Positions 56,501 to 64,000 of a stretch of 64,000 nucleotides of DNA are shown piece after piece. The notes under the pieces are model-generated. The model made no database searches. It worked only from the letters and a program-made list of their open reading frames with translations, and was not told where the DNA came from. Each line of letters starts with the position of its first letter. The first letter of the stretch is position 1. Origin of the DNA: Dromiciops gliroides. Lineage: Eukaryota > Chordata > Mammalia > Microbiotheria > Microbiotheriidae. Where the stretch lies: positions 10,860,223 to 10,924,222 of the forward strand of contig NC_057866.1 in the NCBI RefSeq assembly GCF_019393635.1, in the 5' to 3' direction. A program made the translations under genes and the position numbers.

Positions 56501-57537
56501 CCTGAAAGGAAGGGGAGGGCGGTGGATGTGACAACCTCTAAGCTAAATTCAGATTCCTTCCGGCCACTTAATGCACTGCCGACACAAGCAAGGCCCTGAG
56601 CTAAGTCTGGAGAAATGACACAGTAGACATGGAAACCCCATAGTCCGGAAACTTACCCTCTAGTAATAACAAAGCATCTATTGGGAGCTCCCAGGGCCCT
56701 GGGAGACTCTGTAGTGGAATGCCCTCAGTTTACAGGGGTAGACACTGGTACAGAGAGCTGACTAGTCCAAGGTCATGTAGGTAGTGAGTAGCCAACTCTT
56801 TCATTTCTCCTCCCCCCTCCCCTTGCCCAGCCCAGTCAATGTTGGTGCTAGAGAAAGGCTCTTCAAACTGCACAGAAATGAGGCTAGCCTCGGCCTGCCT
56901 CCTGCCTCCAAATCCAGGGTCCTAGTCCCCAGACGAGCTGCCTCTCGGCTAATGCCGCTAGGTGCCCTCCCCATCCCCTCGGGCACTGCCTCCCCAGGCT
57001 TGGCCCAGTCAATATTTGCCGAGGCATGGATCGATACATCAGCCCGGCTCTAGGCTGTTGGTCGGCCCCTCACCCATGGGCCCCGTGCCCTCCGACCGCT
57101 GTTGTCCAGCCAGGCAGGGTCAGGGAGGGGCACGGTTGGCAAGAGGCTGGATCCTACCAGAAAGGAGAACGTGAGTCCCGCCCCCCGCCCCGGGCTAACC
57201 CGAGAAGAGGGTACTAGGGGGAGGGGATCCGAAGGGGACCCTCCAGCCAAGGCTGGCGGTGCCGGCAGGGGCGCCTGCCCCGTGCCGCTGCCTCGGCTCT
57301 AAACCAGACACCCGAAGGCTGGCTCTCGAGTGATGGACGCCCCGGGCAGCCCGGCGCAGGCACCGGCCGGGGGCCGGACCCACCCCACGGACGCCCTCGG
57401 CCCGCGCCGTGGCCCCACTTCCTTCCGCCAACCTTGGGAGAGGGCAGCGGGGGCGCGGGCGCACCTACCTGCGCCGGGGCTCCAGGGGGCAGCGGCTGCA
57501 GCAGCAGCAGCAGGGCGGCCAGCAGGAGGGGGCTCAT
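53549..57537 (-). CDS. VEGFB: VEGFB, vascular endothelial growth factor B (167-type isoform)
   Basis: VEGF-B is a secreted dimeric ligand of VEGFR1 and neuropilin-1. The exons are 57469-57537, 56107-56149, 55762-55958, 55284-55357, 55133-55165, 54715-54849 and 53549-53570, giving 190 aa (human VEGF-B167 precursor 188). A signal peptide (MSPLLLAALLLLLQPLPPG) is followed by a short spacer, then the PDGF/VEGF cystine-knot domain: SCQPREVLVPL, VPSCVTLQRCGGCCPDEALE, CVPTSQRHVRMQ and HSQCECR. The C-terminal heparin-binding domain, CPRCAQRRQRPDPRTCTCRC and CQGRGLEFNPDTC, ends CKKLRR. All junction phases agree with the human gene. The DNAJC4 3' end lies about 0.5 kb upstream. Only the 167-type reading is supported here. 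Confidence 0.97.
54166..54326 (-). mobile_element. CORE-SINE, WSINE1 type
   Basis: Reverse copy in VEGFB intron 6 with a small internal deletion. Confidence 0.88.
54334..54499 (-). mobile_element. CORE-SINE, WSINE1 type
   Basis: Reverse copy placed directly after the previous one. TCATCCCTTAATTTC recurs before, between and after the pair, so both used nearly the same target site. Confidence 0.92.
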
Positions 57538-57990
57538 GGTGCCCGCGGGGCTCCTGCATCGTCCTAGCCCGGGGGCGGGGGCAGGCGCGAGGGGAGCCCC
57601 ATGGCGGGGCCGCTGGGCGCAGGCGGCGGCGCTGTGCCCGACGAGGCGGCGGTGGTGGCGGTGGCGGCGGGGACACGGGCGGCCGGGGCTGCGGGGGGCC
57701 GAGCCCGAGCGGCTCATGTGACCCAGACACGCGCTTCCCCCCCACCCGAGGGGGGAGGGGCCCGGCCGCGGCCGGGGAGGGGGCAAGGGGGCGGGCTGCC
57801 CGCACCCCCAGCCCGGGCCGCTCCCCCTGGGGCTGAGCACGCCCCCTCCTTTCCTCCCTCCCTCCCCATCCGCTGGCTCGCGGCTGGCCGAGTGGACAGC
57901 GCTCGATCGAGCCTAGGGCTGCCACCCACGTGGGACGGAGGAAGCCGAGAGAGCTCCGGGGCACGCAGAGAGGCAGCGCCCGGAGCCGGA
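57000..57990 (-). promoter_or_regulatory. VEGFB: VEGFB CpG island, promoter and 5'UTR
   Basis: CpG-dense DNA spans exon 1 and runs up to the DNAJC4 3' end. It contains GC boxes, (GGC)n words (57625-57670) and a CCACGTGGG E-box/HIF-type site at about 57927-57935. No TATA box is seen. The start site probably lies within 57600-57900. Confidence 0.65.
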
Positions 57991-58062
57991 CCCTGGCCGA
58001 AGGCAAGGCCCGTGTAATGAATGGAGGCACGAGGGGGGAGCCAGACACCCACGGACAATGAC

Positions 58063-58068
58063 TTTATT
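58063..58068 (-). terminator. DNAJC4: DNAJC4 poly(A) signal
   Basis: Minus-strand AATAAA in GCAATAAAGTCATTG, 109 nt after the DNAJC4 stop. Confidence 0.9.
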
Positions 58069-58176
58069 GCACAGGGAGAGGCAGGCAGCAAGGGTCCAGA
58101 TGGGCACCGGGCCCCTGCCACCCCTCTTCAGCTCACGCAGCCCCCTGGGGCCGGGAGGGGGAAGAGGGGTCGCAGG

Positions 58177-60748
58177 TCACTCCCCGGGCTGAGGCGGGGG
58201 GCTCTGGGGCTTCTGCAGTCTCTCCTGCTGGAGCCTGGCGCTGTTCGCCCTGGAGGGGAGAGGCTGCGCTGAGCCCAGGAGCAGGGACTGCCCGGCCTTG
58301 GCATGGAGAGAGTCCCTCTGTGCCTCCCCGGCCGGCGTGGCCTCCTTTCCCCCTTCGCCTGCTCTGGAGAGCCCCTCCCCCAGGAAGCCTGTCCCCCGCC
58401 CATGCTCCCCCTCCCTGCCGCCCCCCCCCAACGCCCCTGCTCTGGGCTTGGCTCTTCCCTCCGCCTGCCTTGTTAGGAGGGGCAGGGCCAGCCCTGCCGT
58501 CAGCTCCGTCTGCCCGGGGAGGGGGCCCCCCACCTAAGACCTGGGGGGGGGGGCAGAGACCTGGCTTTGGCCTTGGTCTTGCTCTCATTGTAGAGAGCCA
58601 TGATAACCCTGTCCTTCTCGTCCATGAAGCGTCGGTGGATCTGCTCCAGCTTTCTGCAGGAGGAACAACAAGGTTGGGAGGGCTTCTCCCCCAGGCCATC
58701 ACTGCCCCCAGCTCCTCCCACTCGCCTAGGGCCGGTTACCTGAAGGCAATGTAGTGGACGACCATGCCCCCCAGCATCAGCAGGAGGCAGTACCCCAAAA
58801 CCCGATGGTTCTGCTTCTGCTGCCTCTGTCGAGCCCCGTGGTAGTCTTCAGGGCGTACCCTGCGGAACTGGGCCCAGTACCTGGCATCAGGCGAGGACCA
58901 GGGGCTGCAAGGGAATCGGGAATCCTTGGGGCTTGGCTGGAGAGCCAGGGGCTGGGGTGGGAACAGCTTGGTGGCAAATGGCCTGGGACGCAGGAGGGTT
59001 ACAGCAAGCAGAGGGCTGGGGCTTGGGCTTGGGGGGGTGGGGGGCTGGCCTTCACCTGGAGGCAGAGGCAGATGCAGATGCAGAGGCCGCCTGGCGGGGA
59101 GCCTGGGAGGGGTGACGGGGAGGGGGTGGGGTGCCTCGGAGGGAGAGCTGGCTGTCATAGTGTCGCCTGCTGGACTCCTTGCTCAAAACCCTATAGGCTT
59201 CATTCAGCTCCACAAACTGGTTGTGAAGAGCGGGGTTCTTTGGGTCTCGGTCAGGGTGCAGCTGGAGGGGAGGAAGAGAAGGTAACGGGAGTGCTCCCAG
59301 CTTCCCCAACTCCTCCCCGTAAGTTCTTCCCAAGACCTTTTCATTCTTTTTTTTTTCTAATCTCTTATCTTGGAGGCTGGGGGGAGGGTGTTTGCATCCA
59401 TCCTTTCCTTGTCAGTCCCCCTCCTCCATGCAGCCTGCCTGGGGTTCTCCCCTCAGCCCAGCCCCTCCGGCACCCCCTATTGTACGTCTCTCTGATGAAT
59501 GTACTTTGTGATCCTGGGTGTCTCATCACCCAACTGGATTATAAGCTCCATGAGGGAAGGTTATTGGTTTTGCCTACACTTTGTGGCTCCCAGCATGTGG
59601 TTCAGTAGGGGCCTAATAAATGTCTGAAAGAGTGAAAGAGTGAGTGGATTTTGTAGGACAAAGGGGATGAAAGTGGCAAAGATCACTCCCCCCCAGCCTT
59701 CTGGGTATCCCTAGTGAGGCCCCTGCTCTTAGCACATGGCTCCACCTGGCTCCAGGCCCAGACGTTTCTCAACCAGAAAGGCAAGACAGGGAAGGGTATT
59801 CCAGGTTATCCCCTCCCCTTCGGCCTTCCCTCTGGGCCCCCCAGAACCCCACTGATCACTCAGCAGAGGCTCTGGGACTCAGGAAAGGCCAGACCCTGCC
59901 AGACCTCCCCCAGCACTGCAAGCAGCAGAGCCCAGTGACAGTCTCCCAGGGTCCACTGGAGCTCAGACTGTGACTTTTCCAAGGTCACAAAACTCTCCTG
60001 CGTCAGAAGTGAGGTCTCTTGACTCAATGCCCAAGGCTCCTTCCCCTCCTGAACGCTTGGGAAGAGGTGGGGGGTGAGGCAATAGTGTGGGAGGGGCCGC
60101 TTCTTGGGCCGCCCTCCTTCCCCAAAGCGCCTACCCCAGCCTCGGGGCCCAGACACACCTCTTTGGACTTGGCAAAAAAAGCCCGTTTCACTTCCTTCAT
60201 GCTGGCGTCTGGACAGATCCCCAGAAGCTCATAATAATTACTTTGCCTTGCCCTGCACAGAAGAGGGGGGAGAGACCAGATAGCTCTGGGGATCCCCCAA
60301 ATAACAGGATCATACCTGGTCCCCCCAGAGATGGCAGAGGGTCCCCTGAGCAGATCCCGCCTCTGTCAGTCTGTCCTAGGACAGACCTATAATAGAGGTC
60401 AGAGCCAATGCCCTTGTTTGAGATGGGGAAACCAAGGCCCAGAAAGGGGATGGAAGTGGCACAAGTTAGTGGCCAAGCTGGTGCTCAAACCCACGTTCTG
60501 AGTCCCAAATCCAGGGCTCTTTGTGGAGCACACAATGTGGGAGCTGGGGGGACCTTAGAAGAGACCCCCCTGGCCCAACCCCCTTCTGGGACAGAGCGGG
60601 TAATGGCCCCTGAGAGCCCAAGGTTACAGATGGGACCCTCCCCTGGCCAGACTCACCTGAGATAGAGAGTGGAGCTGAGGGGCCTGGCACAAGGAGGGCA
60701 TCGGGGGCAAAACTGACAGAGCTGAGAGACCAGGCGGAGGACGAGCAT
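58177..60748 (-). CDS. DNAJC4: DNAJC4, membrane-anchored J-domain co-chaperone
   Basis: DNAJC4 is a J-protein that should stimulate an Hsp70; its exact client is unknown. The coding exons are 60657-60748, 60159-60252, 59056-59261, 58740-58904, 58561-58653 and 58177-58249, giving 240 aa (human 241). The J domain covers about residues 37-102: NYYELLGICPDASMKEVKRA, then FFAKSKELHPDRDPKNP with the essential HPD motif, and VELNEAYRVLSKESSRRHYD. A linker with an alternating Ser-Ala run (ASASASAS) follows, then one membrane segment, VLGYCLLLMLGGMVVHYIAF, and a basic tail with RRFMDEKDRVIMALYNE. The ATG at 60748 was chosen because it is the only one in frame with the J domain. The last donor (AG|GTCTCT) is weak. 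Confidence 0.96.
59530..59640 (+). repeat. L2-type 3' tail fragment
   Basis: GGATTATAAGCTCCATGAGGG and GGGGCCTAATAAATGTCTG are L2-class 3' words, within DNAJC4 intron 3. Confidence 0.6.
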
Positions 60749-61640
60749 CTCTGTGCCTGGGGGAAGGTGGGGGGCAGGGCAGGACACAGGGAAGTCACCC
60801 AGGCTGGCCCTAGACTAGATGCTCTAAGCTCCCTTGGGGGGACCAGGAATCTCTGAAGGGGGCGATGGCCTTGGGCAGGTTTTGTGAGAGTGGTGGGGTG
60901 GGGGGAGGCTTCTGCTGCTGGGGACCTGAGGGTCTGTCTTCCATTGGGAGACACTGGGGGAAGGGAACAAAAGCATTTATTAAACACCTACTGTGTACCA
61001 AGCACTCTGCTAAGTACTTTAGAAATATTGTCTCATTTGAGCCTCACAACAAGCCGGTGGTGAAGGTGCTGTGATGAGTCCGATTTTGCAGTTGGGTAAG
61101 CTGAGGCAGACCCAAGTGAGGTGACTTACCTGGGGTCACACAGCCAGGAAGGGTCCGAGGCCAGACTTGAGCTCTGGTCTCCCTGACTCCGGGCTTACTG
61201 TCCTACTCAATCCACCACCTAGGTGGGAGGGCGTGGGGGTCTCTGGCATTGGGGACCTGGGAGGGGTCTGACACTGGGGTGTCGCGTGGGGGGTCCCTCC
61301 CAGTGAGGAAGGAGAGGCTGACGGGAGGAGGGGGTCCGTCCGCGGGGGGCGCTGGTGGAGGAGCAGATTCTCACCCCCGGGGGGAAAATGAGGCAGAAGT
61401 CTCTCCCCGAAACCTTCCCACCCCGGGGCAGAGGCCCCGAGTCCGGGTTCCGCAAACAAGGCCGGCGTCCCCCCCGCACCCCAACCTACATTTTAGGGGA
61501 GGGACCGGGGCGCTAAGCCCCGCCCCACGCACCGCCCCCGACCCCCCCACGTTCGCCCGGACACTCACGGGAGCCTCGGAGTCCGACGCCAGCGCCGCCA
61601 TTTCCTCCTCTCGCTCGGGCCACGCCCCTCGCCCGCCTCC
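60657..61640 (-). promoter_or_regulatory. DNAJC4: DNAJC4 noncoding first exon, upstream ORF and promoter side
   Basis: A probable first exon ends at 61569 with donor CCC|GTGAGT and joins the acceptor before 60756. It carries its own ATG at 61599-61601 in strong context (GAAATGG). This opens a frame different from the J-protein and runs past the main start. The true left limit of exon 1 is unknown. Confidence 0.6.
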
Positions 61641-61860
61641 TGTAGCTTGCAATTGGTCCGTGCTGCTCCTAGTCCCGCCTACAGGGACCACAAAACGGTT
61701 GACACCGCCCCACCTGCCGCCCGTCCTCGGCTGCTCTCATTGGCGCTAGTGCCCTTAGGCCCGCCCACCAAGAGGCGGAGGCGTAAGGAGCAGGACCGGA
61801 CGTTAGCGTGGCCCCGCCCCCTTCCCCCCTCCACCCCCCCCCCCTCCCCACCCAGTCATT
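61300..61860 (-). promoter_or_regulatory. DNAJC4: DNAJC4 CpG island and promoter
   Basis: CpG-rich DNA with inverted CCAAT words (ATTGGT near 61653, ATTGGC near 61739), ETS-type GCGCCGCCATTTCC near exon 1 and GC boxes. There is no TATA. It separates DNAJC4 from the NUDT22 3' end by about 0.7 kb. Confidence 0.65.
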
Positions 61861-62560
61861 GCCAGCGTGAAGAGCCGGTTTGTATCTTGGGGAGGGGGCC
61901 GGGTTGAGAGGGTAGAAATTTCTCAGAACCCATCTCCCCCAACCCCCTTCTTTTACAGAGGGAACTGAGGCCCAAGGAGGTCAAGTGGCTTGTCCACTAT
62001 CACATAATGAATCAGTGTCAGAGGCAGAATTCGAACTCAGGCCCTCTGCCTCCAGATGTGGCAGATTCCAAGTGAACCCCCACTCCAGTCCCCCAACACA
62101 CACAGGTGGGGAAACTGAGGCCCAGCGCCTGAAAAAGCTGTGCCCAAGATCACAGAGCATGTTCCCAGAAGTAAATTATGTTCCTCTTTGTGCCTCAGTT
62201 TCCCTAGCTATTAAATGAAGGTATTGGGTGGGATCAGGGACTCAATCTGGGGTCCTGAAGAGGTTAGTTTTTTTTTAATAGTTTGATAATATGTCAATAG
62301 AAGTTGTTCCTTATAATTCTGTCTTCTATGCATCAAAAAACTATGCCAAGGAGGATTCTGGGGGTTCACCAGGTGCTCCAAGGGGTCCGGAACACAACAA
62401 AGGCTAAGAATCCCTGGACTGGGTGTTTTCAAGGCCCCTTCCAACTCCTAAATTCCAGCAGATGGGGAAGACTGGGGTCACACAGTGAATTCACGCCTCT
62501 TTGTAGGGCTGGGCTGGGAGAAACCTAGGCACAGTCCCCAAACAAGACAGAGTGGACACC
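61861..62560. other. Gap between NUDT22 3' end and DNAJC4 promoter
   Basis: Two MIR-like pieces (about 61950-62060 and 62100-62220) and no exon. Confidence 0.5.
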
Positions 62561-62579
62561 ACGGCTCCAAGAATAAATC

Positions 62580-62662
62580 CTTTATCGTCCATACAGCCCG
62601 GGAGGGAAAGGTGGAGGGGAGCTGAGGAAGGGGTGCAGGACCCCAGGAGGTAGGGGCTGCCC
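62580..62662 (-). other. NUDT22: NUDT22 3'UTR
   Basis: It runs from the stop to a non-canonical signal, GATAAA at 62580-62585 on the minus strand. This is about 80 nt, which is short. Confidence 0.5.
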
Positions 62663-63697
62663 TCAGGCCACCCCGGCCTGGGCTAGGTTGTAGAGCAAAA
62701 TGGCGCCCTTGGCTGAGGGGCAGAGCTCGCCCCAGGCTTCGGGCTCCTCCTGCAGGCGTTGCACTCTCTGGGCAGAAAGACGGACTGTCTGAGGGCGTTA
62801 GGTGCTCCTGGCCCCCATGTGGGCCCCCTCCCTCCTCCAGGCATCCTTTTGCAGGTGCCTCCACCTTCCCTGCTGGGGCAGGGGAAGCCAGAGGGAGGCA
62901 CCCACTTAACCCCGTTTGCCCTCCTCCACATCTCATCTTGGCCTCCTGACTTCCAAGCCTCCCTTCCAACATCCCGACATTCCGCCCGGCCTTGCTCTCC
63001 CCTCCTGCGTCTGCCAAGGGCCCAGGCATCCTGCCTCCCAGCTCTCACCTGCGTTTCCATGAAGATGATGCCAGTGGACTCATGGGCTTCCAGCCCTCCA
63101 GTCATGTAGAGCGTCCTCACCTGCTCAGAGGTCAGGTTACAGCTGCAGGAGTGAAGAGACAAGCTTCTAGGGGGAGGGCACTGCCACTCTGGCCAGGGGC
63201 CTCAAAGCTCAAGCCAGCTCCTGGGTCCAGTGGCCCGGATGGGCCTCCCCAAGCCCTTCCCAGAAGCCCAGGAGCTCACACAGTCGTGTTTGCCTGCATT
63301 CAAATATGTGTGCTCCTAAAAAAGCCGCACACTAAAATGTCGGGGCCCTGGTCCCCTCCCTACTCTGCCTCTTCCTCGTCAGAAGAAAGCAGGCCTGTCC
63401 CCAGCAGGATGCCCAGGTACCTGACGTAGAATTCAGCACTGGCCCTTCCTGCACTGGTCTCGTTTCGGGCAATGCCCAGAAGGAGGGGGCGGCTCAAAGT
63501 AGAAAAGGGCAGATTGACCTGGTGGGGATGGGGTCGGAGGTCAGCTCCCAACCTCCCCACCCTCCGCATCCTCCCAGCCTAAGGCCCAGCCCCCTCACCT
63601 CATCCCGGATCTCCTGCAGGATGGAGGAGAACAGCTCCCGAACCACCAGGTCCTCAGGTAGATCCTCATGCCGGGGCGTGTCCCCAGGGAACAGGGC
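62663..63697 (-). CDS. NUDT22: NUDT22, Nudix-family UDP-sugar hydrolase, C-terminal four exons
   Basis: NUDT22 in mammals cuts UDP-glucose and UDP-galactose to UMP and sugar-1-phosphate, feeding pyrimidine salvage. The exons seen are 63599-63697, 63421-63518, 63049-63142 and 62663-62767, with phases that join cleanly. The protein reads [16 protein letters not shown] (a Nudix-helix-like region), then [63 protein letters not shown] and [14 protein letters not shown]. These match the human protein closely. It ends AQAGVA, about twelve residues earlier than human. The N-terminal exons lie right of the window. Confidence 0.95.
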
Positions 63698-63699
63698 CT

Positions 63700-64000
63700 A
63701 GAAGGAGGTAGACTCAGCTCACTCCCTCTCCCAGTGTCGCCTCCGTTCTTGGGCAAGAGCCTGCAGCTCCAAGGAGGCTGGCCAGCCCCCCCCCCTGCCC
63801 TGGCCCCCAATTGTCTTGGCTCCCCTGGTCCCTGACTGCTTCCCTCCTGGCTGCTGTCCTTCACAAACCCTCACTGGATCCCACCATCCCTGCTAGCGAT
63901 GGTACATAGTCGGTATTTAATAAATGCTGGTTGGCCCAGTGCCTGGTACATAGTCGGTATTTAATAAATGTTGGTTGGCTCCACTTCCCTATCTCTGCTG
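63700..64000 (-). other. NUDT22: NUDT22 intron with a duplicated L2-type tail
   Basis: No exon is visible. The word GGTACATAGTCGGTATTTAATAAATG occurs twice in tandem with a 48-bp spacing (63900-63975). It is a duplicated end of an L2/MIR-class element. Confidence 0.65.

Overview
This is mammalian nuclear DNA, almost certainly from a marsupial and probably an Australian one. About twenty copies of a CORE-SINE that I know as WSINE1 are scattered on both strands, together with MAR1-type SINEs and marsupial L1 3' ends. The genes have many short exons, CpG-rich first exons and U2-type introns. I see no CRISPR, operon, tRNA or rRNA gene.

The genes are a conserved block that in human lies at 11q13, read here in the opposite direction. 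From left to right: BAD (+, only its last two coding exons), PLCB3 (-, complete, 32 coding exons), PPP1R14B (+, complete, 4 coding exons), FKBP2 (-, complete, 5 coding exons), VEGFB (-, complete, 7 coding exons), DNAJC4 (-, complete, 6 coding exons) and NUDT22 (-, only its last four exons). I placed exons by reading splice sites and checking that codon phase carries across every junction. The reconstructed proteins are 1208 aa (PLCB3), 143 aa (PPP1R14B), 139 aa (FKBP2), 190 aa (VEGFB) and 240 aa (DNAJC4), each close to the human length as I remember it.

Region by region. 1-4215 holds the 3' part of BAD. 4216-13960 is the gap between the converging BAD and PLCB3 genes, filled by an old gammaretrovirus-like provirus with SINE and LINE insertions and by an L2 fragment. 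13960-36100 is PLCB3, with repeat-rich introns 8 and 10, a long purine tract and two intronic minisatellites. 36150-43950 is the gap between the diverging PLCB3 and PPP1R14B genes and has no recognisable gene but a large GATA/GATG microsatellite. 44000-64000 is a compact run of small housekeeping-type genes, each with its own CpG-rich promoter.

The genes are neighbours rather than parts of one pathway: a BH3-only death factor, a Gq-activated phospholipase, a myosin-phosphatase inhibitor, an ER prolyl isomerase, a VEGF-family growth factor, a membrane J-protein and a Nudix hydrolase. I found no wholly new system. The observations most worth checking are small ones: a tripled SNGHA motif in the PLCB3 tail, a 90-nt PLCB3 intron that is open in frame, a minisatellite that multiplies a PLCB3 splice donor, a 62-codon upstream ORF over the DNAJC4 start, and a promoter-like motif cluster inside the BAD 3'UTR.
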